64,000 bases of DNA from Entomomonas moraniae. Lineage in GTDB: Bacteria; Pseudomonadota; Gammaproteobacteria; Pseudomonadales; Pseudomonadaceae. Under the pieces are notes generated by a model. The model was not told where the DNA came from, did no database searches, and saw only the letters and a list, made by a program, of their open reading frames with translations. The position numbers were made by a program, and so were the translations under genes. The stretch covers positions 1,488,001 through 1,552,000 of the forward strand of contig NZ_CP029822.1 in assembly GCF_003991975.1 (NCBI RefSeq), read 5' to 3'. Below are positions 46,967-58,590 of this stretch, in pieces (the stretch's first letter is position 1; every line of letters begins with the position of its first letter).

Positions 46967-47367
46967 AAATATTACATATAATTAACAAACTAGTGCCTAT
47001 TGTACTAAAAATTCAATTGTGATGTGTGTTTTTGATTTCTACCATCAGTACTATTCAACATACATTACATGATTACTTATTCTGTATAAGCTAGTCATTA
47101 GTAAAAAATATACCAGATAACTTTTTATACCGATAAGCTTTAAAAGTATTGATCTTTATCATTTTGAGCTCTATTGTAAGCTTATATTCAGTTTAACTTT
47201 GTTATTTTTTAAAAAAAACCTTGAAAATGTGCTACAAAGTTATAAAATCACAGCCTATGTATATAATAAGTATTGATTATCCAGTGTAGTTAGGGTAATT
47301 TTGTCTATACTCTGTCATTAGGGTATTTTTTTGCTTTAAACTTTTCCCATTATTAAGGAATATATGT
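46967..47367. promoter_or_regulatory. 401-bp AT-rich region upstream of the tailed HU gene
   Basis: The region is divergent (MFS minus, HU plus) and has no open frame. Plus-strand candidates include a perfect TATAAT at 47262-47267 and TTGATT (47273-47278) with TAATTT 17 bp on. Two near-identical 13-mers of the form TTAGGGTA followed by A/T-rich bases lie at 47290-47302 and 47318-47330, starting 28 bp apart, downstream of these boxes. Confidence 0.4.
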
Positions 47368-47673
47368 ATGAACAAAGCTGAACTTGTAAATGCGATTGCT
47401 AGCAAAGCTGAAATCACTCAAACAGAAGCTAATAAAGTATTAAACGCTTTATTAGAAACTGTTACGGAAACATTAAAAAAAGAAGAGTCAATTGTATTAG
47501 TTGGCTTTGGTACTTTTGAAGTTAAAGCACGTGCTGCACGTGTTGCTAGAAACCTAAGAACTGGCGAACCAATGAACATTCCTGCTAAGAAAGTTCCTAG
47601 TTTCAGAGCAGGTAAAGGCTTAAAAGAAGCTGTTAATCAAGCTAAAAAACCAGCTAAAAAAGCTAAAAAATAA
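47368..47673 (+). CDS. HU family DNA-binding protein with lysine-rich C-terminal tail
   Basis: This is a second HU-type protein, 101 residues. Residues 1-90 are a complete HU fold, with GFGTFEVKARAARVARNLRTGE forming the beta arm and the usual Pro near its tip. Beyond the core it carries an extra tail rich in Lys, Ala and Pro (two PAKKA-type repeats), absent from the hupB copy at 26127-26399. Such tails resemble those of eukaryotic H1 or mycobacterial HU on a small scale and would increase non-specific DNA binding. AAGGA precedes the ATG. A strong terminator follows. Whether it pairs with the other HU is unknown. Confidence 0.92.
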   Translation: MNKAELVNAIASKAEITQTEANKVLNALLETVTETLKKEESIVLVGFGTFEVKARAARVARNLRTGEPMNIPAKKVPSFRAGKGLKEAVNQAKKPAKKAKK

Positions 47674-47698
47674 TTGAGACCAATTATTTTTACCCTAG

Positions 47699-47732
47699 AA
47701 AAGCAGATAACCTTGACTTATCTGCTTTTTTT
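47699..47732 (+). terminator. Strong terminator of the tailed HU gene
   Basis: A perfect 12-bp stem (47699-47710 with 47718-47729) with a 7-base loop, ending in a long T run. Confidence 0.92.
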
Positions 47733-47838
47733 ATAATAACAAAAAACTTGAAAATATTCACAATACCATTAATTAGATTTAATCTTTGCATTAGCTTATG
47801 ATTATAATGAGCCCACTGATCTGCTTTTAGGATGAAAA

Positions 47839-48915
47839 ATGACTTTTCGCTTTAAATTTTCCATAGCTATCATATTTGCTAGCCATATAGCGATAACATC
47901 AGCTAATACAACTGCTCCGATTGACTTAACCAATCCTGTAGAAGAAATTAAAAAACAACTACCACAAGAACTTGCAGAGGGTGTACTCCTCACAGATATT
48001 AACTATAATCTTAAAAAACAAACCTTAATTTATAGTGCGACAGTCTTAGATACCAAGCCAGATCAGATCAATCAAGAAAATATTGTTAATAAAGTTTGTT
48101 ATACTCCTCTGCTACGTGATGCCATAAAAAGAGAAGTTACTGTAAGCTTTTTCTTTTATGACGAAACCAAAACCCCTTTAAAGCATGTCGTTATCACAGA
48201 GGCACTTTGCCAGAGCAACTTCAAAGCATTTGAACGTGCCCTAACCGAGAATCTTAAAAAAACCAACACAACGATGCTTCCTATGCAGATCAACGATCAA
48301 CTCATACTCTTTAGTTTGAATTATCAATCTGCACAAAAGACCATTGTTGCTGATTTAAAAGCAGCTAATAATAAAGTAGATGTAGCAAACTTTGACAAAG
48401 CAAAAAGTGTAAAAATAGCATGTACAGATGATTACTTGTCACTGTTTGCAGCACGTAATCTCAACTATATTTTTAACTATTACGATGAAAGCGGTAACAA
48501 ACTTGTTAAAACAGTCAATGTCAGTGCTAATGATTGCCAGTCTAATGCACCAATACTAACTAATGCATTAGACCAAAAGCTAACAGAAGATGCTCAAAAG
48601 ATGAAAAGTAATTTAAAAGCCTTGAGCTCTAATCAAATTGAATTGATTGATGTGGGGTATGATAGCCTAAAACGTATCATTTGGAATAAGGCCATTATAA
48701 AAGATGTAACCATCACTAAAGATAAAATCAACGCACAAGCGACGATCGCATCTCTTTGTACGTTAGATTCTACACGTCAGATTATCAATCAAGGTATTAC
48801 ATACAGTTATAGTTACTACAATACTAACAAAGAACCAATGATTAACTTCTTCGTAGATACCAGCGTTTGTAAACACTATAATAAAGAGAACAACATCTTA
48901 CTTCAAAAACATTAG
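47839..48915 (+). CDS. Secreted three-repeat protein with paired cysteines, function unknown
   Basis: The 358-residue protein has a signal peptide (likely cleaved near Ser21-Ala22-Asn23). The mature part consists of three divergent repeats of about 108-112 residues. Each has a Tyr-rich strand pair, an Asn/Lys-rich middle, and two cysteines 36-37 residues apart (C87/C124, C195/C233, C307/C344) bracketing a Tyr-Asp or Tyr-Asn plus Glu/Lys/Pro turn. There are no other cysteines, so three intra-repeat disulfides are likely. AGGATG precedes the ATG. Nothing in the sequence reveals an enzyme; binding or structural roles in the periplasm or outside are possible. No family recognised. Confidence 0.78.
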   Translation: MTFRFKFSIAIIFASHIAITSANTTAPIDLTNPVEEIKKQLPQELAEGVLLTDINYNLKKQTLIYSATVLDTKPDQINQENIVNKVCYTPLLRDAIKREVTVSFFFYDETKTPLKHVVITEALCQSNFKAFERALTENLKKTNTTMLPMQINDQLILFSLNYQSAQKTIVADLKAANNKVDVANFDKAKSVKIACTDDYLSLFAARNLNYIFNYYDESGNKLVKTVNVSANDCQSNAPILTNALDQKLTEDAQKMKSNLKALSSNQIELIDVGYDSLKRIIWNKAIIKDVTITKDKINAQATIASLCTLDSTRQIINQGITYSYSYYNTNKEPMINFFVDTSVCKHYNKENNILLQKH

Positions 48916-48993
48916 TAACGCTTACGATCATAGCTGATCACAGATACTAACTAACACATACACCATTTATTAACCGCCGAACGAGCTGAAACC

Positions 48994-49395
48994 ATGGCCG
49001 AATTTGCAGATATATTTATAGCAAAAAACTCAGACGAAGCAATTAACTACCAGATATTAGAACCTAACCGCCCACATATCGGTATTAATGGCTTAACTGA
49101 TTACGAGATCAGTGCCCTTTGGGCAAGCTTGGAGCATAGCCATATTAAAGCTAAGCACGAACTTATCTACATAGACACAGAGAGCGACGCGGTGCTTTAT
49201 CAGCTTCCAGAAGACTTTACTATCGCACTGGCAAATTTACCAGAAGATGATTTTATTTCGGTGGCTATTGTATGGGCTGAATACGAAGAAATACATTGGT
49301 CTCGCGAAAAAGCAATGGACAAAATAAAAGAAATCAAAGATCTAGCGCAGAAAGCTCAACAAACACAACAGCAGCTTTATTTTATTCTTATCTAA
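48994..49395 (+). CDS. Small acidic cytoplasmic protein, unknown
   Basis: This 133-residue protein has no signal peptide or membrane segment. It is acidic through the middle (Asp/Glu-rich around residues 55-105) and ends in a Gln/Lys helix (DLAQKAQQTQQQ). The frame has normal codon use for the window, lies between two real genes on the plus strand, and is followed by a strong terminator, which support it as a gene. The ribosome site is weak (GAG about 10 bases ahead). No family recognised. Confidence 0.68.
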   Translation: MAEFADIFIAKNSDEAINYQILEPNRPHIGINGLTDYEISALWASLEHSHIKAKHELIYIDTESDAVLYQLPEDFTIALANLPEDDFISVAIVWAEYEEIHWSREKAMDKIKEIKDLAQKAQQTQQQLYFILI

Positions 49396-49414
49396 CGATA
49401 TCGACAAAAAGCAT

Positions 49415-49440
49415 AAAAAATCCCCTACTGGGGATTTTTT
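49415..49440. terminator. Bidirectional terminator upstream of the dapD 3' end
   Basis: AAAAAATCCCC/GGGGATTTTTT (49415-49425 with 49430-49440) with loop TACT. It serves the plus-strand gene ending at 49395 and dapD ending at 49449. Confidence 0.92.
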
Positions 49441-49448
49441 ATTTAACA

Positions 49449-50483
49449 TTAATTATGGCTATGCAGCTCATTATTTAATGATACTTTTTGATTTTGAAGC
49501 TTACACTCAACACGACCAGACTCAGAGTTACGACGGAATAACAAATCATCTTGCCCTGCTAACTCACCCGCTTTAACAATATTAATGACGGTACCAATAC
49601 CTGAAAGTACAGCAACTTTTGTTCCTGCCGTAATGTATAAGCCTGCTTCAATAGTACAATTATCACCTAAAGGTATTCCCGTTCCAGCATTGGCGCCAAT
49701 TAAGCAGTTTTTACCTACTTTAATTACAATATTACCGCCGCCAGACAACGTACCCATAGTAGAACAACCACCGCCTAAATCACTTCCGGCCTCAACGAAT
49801 ACACCTGCTGAAATACGCCCTTCAACCATGTTAGGGCCTTCTGTTCCGGCATTAAAATTAACAAAACCTTCATGCATCACAGTCGTACCTTCACCAAGGT
49901 AAGCCCCTAAACGAACACGTGTCGTATCGGCAATACGAACCCCAGTAGGTACAATATAGTCAACCATACGTGGGAACTTATCAACAGAGATGACTTCTAG
50001 CGAACGTCCTTTAATACGCTCTTCTAGTTGGCGCTCAGCAAGCTCTGTTACATCGATAGCCCCAAGATTAGTCCATGCCACATTAGGTAATACACTAAAA
50101 ACACCTGTTAAATTAGTCCCATGAGGTTTAACTAAACGATGTGATAAAAGATGTAGCTTTAAATAAGCCTCAGGCACTGATTTAGGTGCTGAATCTTCTG
50201 CTAATAATACTGCAACAATGGGACGGCTACTTTCGGCTAAACGTGTTAATAAATTAGCTTGTTTCTCGTCAACAGCTTTTAGCTCTGCGGCTATCTCTGC
50301 TGCCTGAGTAATCGTCATGTTGATAACTTCATTACCACCTTGATAACCAACAATAGGCGCAACGATATCTGTTAAATCTTTACTAGGATTTAACAATGGT
50401 TGAGCATAATAAACCTCTAACCATACTTCTTTACGATTTTGTGTACCAACCCCAAATGCCATACTAAATAACGTTTTTGACAT
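49449..50483 (-). CDS. dapD: Tetrahydrodipicolinate N-succinyltransferase (long form)
   Basis: DapD succinylates tetrahydrodipicolinate in the lysine and diaminopimelate pathway. At 344 residues it is the long pseudomonad/actinobacterial type. The left-handed beta-helix of hexapeptide repeats is clear in the C-terminal half (VRLGAYLGEGTTVMHEG, GRISAGVFVEAGSDLGGG, GKNCLIGANAGTGIPLGDN). AAGGGGA precedes the ATG. The yffB-like gene lies 33 bp upstream on the same strand; in E. coli yffB neighbours dapE, so the link to DAP synthesis recurs. Confidence 0.94.
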   Translation of the reverse strand: MSKTLFSMAFGVGTQNRKEVWLEVYYAQPLLNPSKDLTDIVAPIVGYQGGNEVINMTITQAAEIAAELKAVDEKQANLLTRLAESSRPIVAVLLAEDSAPKSVPEAYLKLHLLSHRLVKPHGTNLTGVFSVLPNVAWTNLGAIDVTELAERQLEERIKGRSLEVISVDKFPRMVDYIVPTGVRIADTTRVRLGAYLGEGTTVMHEGFVNFNAGTEGPNMVEGRISAGVFVEAGSDLGGGCSTMGTLSGGGNIVIKVGKNCLIGANAGTGIPLGDNCTIEAGLYITAGTKVAVLSGIGTVINIVKAGELAGQDDLLFRRNSESGRVECKLQNQKVSLNNELHSHN

Positions 50484-50516
50484 AAATTCCCCTTTATCTT
50501 TTGATCTTCTTTATTC

Positions 50517-50882
50517 TTAAACCAATACCTGATCATATTCCTCAGGCTTAAATCCTAATACCGTTTTATTACCTAAATCTAAAACAGGACGCTTAATCAT
50601 CGAAGGCTGAGCAATCATTAACGCAATTGCCTTTTCCTCTGTTAACTCTTGCTTGTGTTCATCGGGTAATTTTTTAAACGTCGTCCCTGCTTTATTTAAC
50701 ACATTTTCCCATCCGTGCTCTTGACACCAAGCTTGTAAATGGGCCTGATCAATACCCTGCTTCTTATAATCATGAAACTGGTAAACTATCTGGCGCTCAT
50801 CCAAATAAGTCAATGCTTTTTTCATGGTATTGCAATTTTTTATACCATAAATAGTAATTACCGTCTCTTTTTTAGATGTCAT
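50517..50882 (-). CDS. ArsC/Spx-like thioredoxin-fold protein, YffB family
   Basis: The 121-residue thioredoxin-fold protein has a single catalytic-type Cys17 in IKNCNTMKKA (CxxM rather than CxxC), followed by the family's DYKKQGID segment, KLPDEHK, and a cis-Pro region MIKRPVLDLG. These features put it in the YffB/ArsC-like group, whose members may reduce glutathione mixed disulfides; real arsenate reductases have a different set of arginines. It is upstream of dapD by 33 bp. GGATA precedes the ATG. The biological role is not known. Confidence 0.87.
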   Translation of the reverse strand: MTSKKETVITIYGIKNCNTMKKALTYLDERQIVYQFHDYKKQGIDQAHLQAWCQEHGWENVLNKAGTTFKKLPDEHKQELTEEKAIALMIAQPSMIKRPVLDLGNKTVLGFKPEEYDQVLV

Positions 50883-50990
50883 GTCTATCCAACCTGAATT
50901 TAGTAACTGCTATAAGATAGCATAAAACATGCCGTTTTAAGTGTTTTCTTTATTATTTTTTAATAACACTTATAAGCTTAAGGTAATCAA

Positions 50991-51022
50991 GACGAACTAA
51001 GCAATAACTAATTTAGCTCGTC
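50991..51022 (-). terminator. Hairpin downstream of the adenine deaminase gene
   Basis: GACGAACTAA (50991-51000) and TTAGCTCGTC (51013-51022) pair with one G-U in minus-strand RNA, 12-base loop, short T run. A further weaker stem (AAGTGTT/AACACTT) lies around 50940-50972. Confidence 0.45.
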
Positions 51023-51031
51023 CTTCTAATG

Positions 51032-53907
<2,876 letters not shown>

Positions 53908-54257
53908 AACAACTCTCTTAATTTAACACTCTTTAACATAAAAATAGATGGCAAATTATACACCTCCTACTACAAATAGTTATCTTTTTAATAGCGACAC
54001 CCGCTTGTAATAGGTAAAAACTAACAAAATTAAATAGTTATTTAACTAATTTTTATTATATACTGTCATTACTTTAATACATGCTAATCAATAAGAATTG
54101 TTTAGCATATTTTATTGTTTGCGCTAGCAAGCTATAATGGTCTGAGTATTATTTTAAATAATGGGTTAAGGAAATTTAGTCCCGATAGAGATTTTACCAA
54201 CGAATATTTTCTTCAATGATAAAGCCATCTATACATAAACGATCTAGGCAATGATAA
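53908..54257. promoter_or_regulatory. 350-bp divergent region between kup and fimL
   Basis: No open frame or RNA gene is visible. A perfect TATAAT at 54133-54138 on the plus strand may be the fimL -10, 120 bp before its ATG; the matching -35 position is poor. It is mostly A/T with a GC-rich island (GCGCTAGC) just before that box. Confidence 0.35.
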
Positions 54258-56531
54258 ATGAATAATATAGCAACTCCCACATTAACAGCACCAAAACAAA
54301 TGAAAACTATCATCACTCTCTTTAATCTGGTAAAGAGTGAATTATTCATTACGTTAGACCATGCGGAGCGTTGTTTAGAAATGTTCATTTCTGAACGTCA
54401 AAGTAATGCCTCTTTACAGCAGTTTACTCAAGCACTTCAGCAAATTCGTGGGTCACTTGCGTTGATTGAAATTAAAGGTGCAATGCTATTAACTGATTTA
54501 ATGTTAGAACGTACAGCCGATATCGCTGAAGATATAGAAAAAAATAGTGATGATCTTTTAAGTCTACTTAGTACTTCTATTTTTAAACTACGTCGTTACT
54601 TAGAAAATATCGAAAATTATCCAGACCTACTTTCTCAATTATTAATACCTACAATTAACGATTTAAGAGCAACCAAAAAGCTTCCACCGTTGCCTATTAG
54701 TTTTTTTGCAGATATCAAACTTTCATATCCTCCTCTGGCTGTTCCCATACCCAAAGCGGTTGATAATGAAGCATTTGGACGTTTACGCCAAATGTACCAA
54801 ATAGGGTTACTCGGACTTATTAAAGAGGAAAATAAAGAAGCCAGTTTACGCATGATGTCACGTGCGGTTGATAGATTGCAAACCGTTATCAATCAAGAGC
54901 AAGGCGTTCGTCTTTGTATCATTGCTGCTGCTGCAATAGAAGCTTTTAATGACTCCAACATGACACCTTATCCTCTACGCAAAAGAGTTTTCAGACAAAT
55001 CGACCAGCAACTACGCGATATCCAAATTGATCATACACCTTGTAATGAAACATTACTAAAAGACTTACTGTACCTTGTACTGCTCGATAATGTATTAGGA
55101 ACAAAAGCACTCACTGTATTTGCTGATTATAATTTATTACCATTATCGTATGATAATCGCGCACTAGAAACAGAAATCGCTAACCTTATAGGGCCAGGTC
55201 AAGATGCTATTTGTTCCTTCACTGCGGCTATCACTGAAGAGCTTAGACAAACCCAACAAACCATAGATAACTTTACGACTGAAGAGGCAGATCATACAGT
55301 CCTAATAGATCCGCTCTTAACGAATCTCAAAAAGCTATTGAAAACTCTTTCATTAGTTAATTTACATAAAGCTGAGGTAATGCTAAAAGAACAAATTGGC
55401 ATCCTTGAGCAAAACAAAAATAAAGAAAGTTTAAGCCCTACAGTTTTGGACAATTTAGCAGATGTTATTTTGCATGTTGAGAGCATTGTATTACAGTATG
55501 AAACAAATGCTTCTTGTAGCCCAACAATACAAATTGTGCCTAATAATACAACGCAACCCACAGCTAACCTTTATTTAAAACAAGGGCGTGAACTTGCGGT
55601 AAAAGAAACATTATCATCCATCAGTACAGCCCAACTTAATATTACGGCTTATGTTGAATCTAAAGGTGATAAACAATTTTTAGAAAATATGCCGCAAATA
55701 CTTGATGAAGTATATGGCTGTCTTTTATTTTTAAATCAGCCTCGAGCAGCACAAATCGTTCGTCAATGCAGTCTTTATATTAGCCAAGACATGCTTATTC
55801 AAGAGGTCTTACAAGACACAAGACAACTTGATAATTTAGCCGATATTTTGGCTAGTCTGGAGTTCTTTATTGAAACAGGCATGCCGCAAACTAATAATAC
55901 CGAGAATGAAGTTCTTGATTTAGCTGAAGAGAGCCTTGCATCACTCAATGCTCCCCACTTTGAAGCCCCTATAGCACCGTCAACAACAGCTAAAGCTATA
56001 ACACAGCCCTATCCTGCTTCATATCAAACAGAAAAAGATAACTTACTCTCTTCGCCAGAAGAAATACCTCTCACAAAAAAAGATAAACCCTTATTCTTTG
56101 AAGAAGAACCGTCTTCTACAAATGTAAATGAAGCCTTATCTTTTGAGAAAAAGCCCCTTTCTATAAAAACAGAAAGTCCATTATCTATGCAGTCCCCTGA
56201 ATCAATAGAAATGGAAGCACCATTATTCCAAGAAGAACCAGCCAATGAAACAACCCCATCAAGTGCTGACAATAACGCGCTTGACTTCAAACTAGATAGC
56301 CTCTCCTCTTTTTCAATGCCTTCACCCGATGATATTTCTAAAGCAAAAAAAGAAGAGGAGCAAAAGCAACTGCAAGCACTAAAAGCCAAAAGTGTATTTG
56401 CTCTTGAGCCACTAGATGATAAGCAATCTAGTGCTGAAGATGGAGAGCAGCAAACGGCAGAAAAAACGCCTAAAAAAGATGATGACAGTGATATCACGTT
56501 TACAAGACCCGAAAAATGGACACTTTCATAA
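54258..56531 (+). CDS. fimL: FimL-like type IV pilus/cAMP regulatory scaffold
   Basis: The N-terminal ~545 residues resemble P. aeruginosa FimL and the homologous N-terminus of ChpA: LVKSELFITLDHAERCLEMF, then QIRGSLALIEIKGA where a phosphotransfer domain would have His-x-x-Lys-Gly (here Gln), so it cannot accept phosphate. FimL acts upstream of CyaB and Vfr to raise cAMP for twitching. Here the protein has 757 residues, about 200 more than I remember for FimL. The extra C-terminus is acidic, Ser/Pro/Glu-rich and probably disordered, ending in ITFTRPEKWTLS. nudC follows with a 16-bp overlap, the same order as in P. aeruginosa, which supports the call. Confidence 0.82.
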   Translation: MNNIATPTLTAPKQMKTIITLFNLVKSELFITLDHAERCLEMFISERQSNASLQQFTQALQQIRGSLALIEIKGAMLLTDLMLERTADIAEDIEKNSDDLLSLLSTSIFKLRRYLENIENYPDLLSQLLIPTINDLRATKKLPPLPISFFADIKLSYPPLAVPIPKAVDNEAFGRLRQMYQIGLLGLIKEENKEASLRMMSRAVDRLQTVINQEQGVRLCIIAAAAIEAFNDSNMTPYPLRKRVFRQIDQQLRDIQIDHTPCNETLLKDLLYLVLLDNVLGTKALTVFADYNLLPLSYDNRALETEIANLIGPGQDAICSFTAAITEELRQTQQTIDNFTTEEADHTVLIDPLLTNLKKLLKTLSLVNLHKAEVMLKEQIGILEQNKNKESLSPTVLDNLADVILHVESIVLQYETNASCSPTIQIVPNNTTQPTANLYLKQGRELAVKETLSSISTAQLNITAYVESKGDKQFLENMPQILDEVYGCLLFLNQPRAAQIVRQCSLYISQDMLIQEVLQDTRQLDNLADILASLEFFIETGMPQTNNTENEVLDLAEESLASLNAPHFEAPIAPSTTAKAITQPYPASYQTEKDNLLSSPEEIPLTKKDKPLFFEEEPSSTNVNEALSFEKKPLSIKTESPLSMQSPESIEMEAPLFQEEPANETTPSSADNNALDFKLDSLSSFSMPSPDDISKAKKEEEQKQLQALKAKSVFALEPLDDKQSSAEDGEQQTAEKTPKKDDDSDITFTRPEKWTLS

Positions 56532-57352
56532 AAACTATCGTTCCACTACAGTTAACACACAAAAATTGGGGGTTGGTTTATGCCAACAACCAGTTTTTGT
56601 GTCAGCAACAACAGGTTATTTTCGATCTAGCGACTATTTGTAAACAACTTAAGACCTCTGATTACCAACTGATAAGCCTTGGCTTATGGAAAAGCAGACC
56701 CATTTATTTAGTGATACTAAAACAGCAGATAACAGTCCTCGACAATACCCAGTGGCTCTCACTGCGTCCCATTATGCTCCAAACTGATTTAGACACCTTT
56801 AAACTACTAGGTTATGCTGCTCAACTAGCTACGTGGATGATTGATTATAAATACTGCGGTCGTTGCTCAAAAAAAATGCAAGCCAATAGTCAACAACATG
56901 TCATGCAATGTAAACATTGCGGTTATCAGATTTATCCTCGCATAAACCCCAGTATGATTGTACTCATTACACGGGGAGATGAAATACTACTTGCCCGTTC
57001 ACCTCGCTTTACTGTCAATATGTACAGTACATTAGCAGGTTTTGTTGAACCCTCAGAATCTGTTGAAGATTGTATTCATAGAGAAGTACAAGAAGAAGTA
57101 GGCATCACAGTAAAAAATCTACACTATATCGCCAGCCAGAACTGGCCGTATCCTAATGCTCTCATGCTAGGTTTTCATGCAGAGTATAATCACGGTGAAA
57201 TAACGCCCCAACCTGAAGAGATTGAGGATGCTCGCTGGTTTTCTGTTCACGATCTTCCTGAACTCCCCCCCAAACAGGCTATATCTCGTTACCTTATCGA
57301 TCTGTATGTAGCAAAAAGGCTAGCCACCCCCGAGCCAGTTTTTCCACACTAA
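56516..57352 (+). CDS. nudC: NAD(+)/NADH diphosphatase; RNA NAD-decapping enzyme
   Basis: NudC hydrolyses NADH to NMNH and AMP and removes NAD caps from RNA 5' ends. The 278 residues contain a zinc site (Cys114, Cys117, Cys132, Cys135), a full Nudix box from Gly175 to Ile197 (REVQEEVGI), and SQNWPYPNALM, the SQPWPFPxS signature of the NudC branch. The ATG lies inside the 3' end of fimL (16-bp overlap), implying coupled translation. The last 33 bp overlap the convergent TSUP gene end to end. Confidence 0.94.
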   Translation: MDTFIKTIVPLQLTHKNWGLVYANNQFLCQQQQVIFDLATICKQLKTSDYQLISLGLWKSRPIYLVILKQQITVLDNTQWLSLRPIMLQTDLDTFKLLGYAAQLATWMIDYKYCGRCSKKMQANSQQHVMQCKHCGYQIYPRINPSMIVLITRGDEILLARSPRFTVNMYSTLAGFVEPSESVEDCIHREVQEEVGITVKNLHYIASQNWPYPNALMLGFHAEYNHGEITPQPEEIEDARWFSVHDLPELPPKQAISRYLIDLYVAKRLATPEPVFPH

Positions 57353-58096
57353 ACGAATAGTAATTGCCATGACCACACAAATAAAGATAGGCTTGATCAG
57401 CTTTGAACCGCCTTTAATAGCGCTATTAGCTCCTAAATAGGAGCCTATCATCAAAGCACATCCCATACAAAATCCCAGAGACCAAGCCACCTGCCCATAG
57501 CTAATAAACACAACCAATGCTACACCATTACTCACAAAATTCATGGTACGTGCAACGCCACTAGCTCTTAATAAATCAACAGGATACATCACTAACGTGC
57601 TGATCATCCAAAAAGCCCCCGTCCCAGGGCCAACCAGACCATCATAAACACCTAAGGTAAGCCCTTGTGGCCACTGTCTGCCCCGCTTAATAACCACATG
57701 ATCTGGCATTTTTTTATCTGGTGTTTTAGAAAATAAAAAATAAATACCACACGCAAAGACAATCACTGGTAAAAATTTTTCTAAGAAACTTGCCGATAGA
57801 AAATGGGCAATGACTGCACCAATACCGGCTCCAATAGCAGTAGCTAATAGATTTGGCCACCATAATGAGGGAGAAAAGAGCTTCTGACGAATATAAGCAA
57901 AGCTAGCAATCGCTGAACCAAAAGTAGCACTGAGCTTGTTAGTGCCTAAAACCATGTGAGGAGGAACGCCAGCAGTCAACAGTGCAGGAACAGTAATTAA
58001 ACCACCGCCACCAGCAATAGAATCAATAAAACCTGCCAAAAAGGCAACAGCAGAAAGGATCAATAATAGCTCAGGTGTTAATGAAAAAGTATCCAA
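57320..58096 (-). CDS. TSUP family permease (TauE/SafE-like)
   Basis: The 258-residue protein has seven or eight hydrophobic helices with the first-helix pattern FIDSIAGGGGLITVPALL and the second-repeat GPGTGAFW typical of TSUP (sulfite/sulfoacetate exporter) permeases. Substrate cannot be assigned; no sulfur or taurine gene adjoins. The 3' end overlaps nudC by 33 bp tail to tail. It starts 16 bp downstream of the SCP2-like gene, so the two minus-strand genes are probably cotranscribed. Confidence 0.88.
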   Translation of the reverse strand: MDTFSLTPELLLILSAVAFLAGFIDSIAGGGGLITVPALLTAGVPPHMVLGTNKLSATFGSAIASFAYIRQKLFSPSLWWPNLLATAIGAGIGAVIAHFLSASFLEKFLPVIVFACGIYFLFSKTPDKKMPDHVVIKRGRQWPQGLTLGVYDGLVGPGTGAFWMISTLVMYPVDLLRASGVARTMNFVSNGVALVVFISYGQVAWSLGFCMGCALMIGSYLGANSAIKGGSKLIKPIFICVVMAITIRLVWKNWLGGG

Positions 58097-58112
58097 AAGA
58101 GCCTCGTCTTAA

Positions 58113-58424
58113 TTAGAAAGAAAATAGCTGACTTAACTGCATTGCCAACAAAGGGTTGCCTTGTATTTTTAACTTACCACTCATCAGAGCTGTCATCGCA
58201 TTAAGTTCTTTATTTAACATCGCTTTAAAGTCTTCTTTAGCGACAGTCAGAGTAACATCTGCACGATCATCAACCCCTTCATTAATATCACAAGTACCGT
58301 CTTTAACATGCAGTGTATAATTTTGGTAATCATCGATCATAAACTGAAAAACTAAATCTTTCCCTTGAGCAGCCTCTGCATTAAACTTTGATTTTAAATG
58401 CTCAATCATCTCATTTGCACTCAT
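58113..58424 (-). CDS. SCP2 sterol-binding-domain protein
   Basis: This 103-residue protein covers one SCP2-like alpha/beta domain: an N-terminal helix, a FQFMIDDYQNYTLHVKDGTCDI beta hairpin, DVTLTVAKEDFKAML, then GKLKIQGN and a C-terminal helix LLAMQLSQLF. Such small SCP2 proteins bind acyl chains, but their bacterial roles are poorly known. A longer frame opens at 58454, but AGAGGAAG precedes ATG 58422-58424 by 7 bases, which I chose. Confidence 0.87.
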   Translation of the reverse strand: MSANEMIEHLKSKFNAEAAQGKDLVFQFMIDDYQNYTLHVKDGTCDINEGVDDRADVTLTVAKEDFKAMLNKELNAMTALMSGKLKIQGNPLLAMQLSQLFSF

Positions 58425-58590
58425 GCAACAACTTCCTCTACTGATTATGGACAAATAAATTGGATGGTTAGTTTACATCAGATAATAATTTTTTCATTAA
58501 ATTATCGTGCAAATAACAGAATTCTTTTATTAAAACCGTTACAATACTCGCCTAATTAAGTCTACTTTTAATAACCTTGGGGAATATACT

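Noticed and set aside
56024-56497. 157-codon open frame on the minus strand
   Set aside because: It is the antisense of the low-complexity acidic tail of fimL; the protein is Ser/Cys-rich with no fold or ribosome site, typical of a shadow frame.
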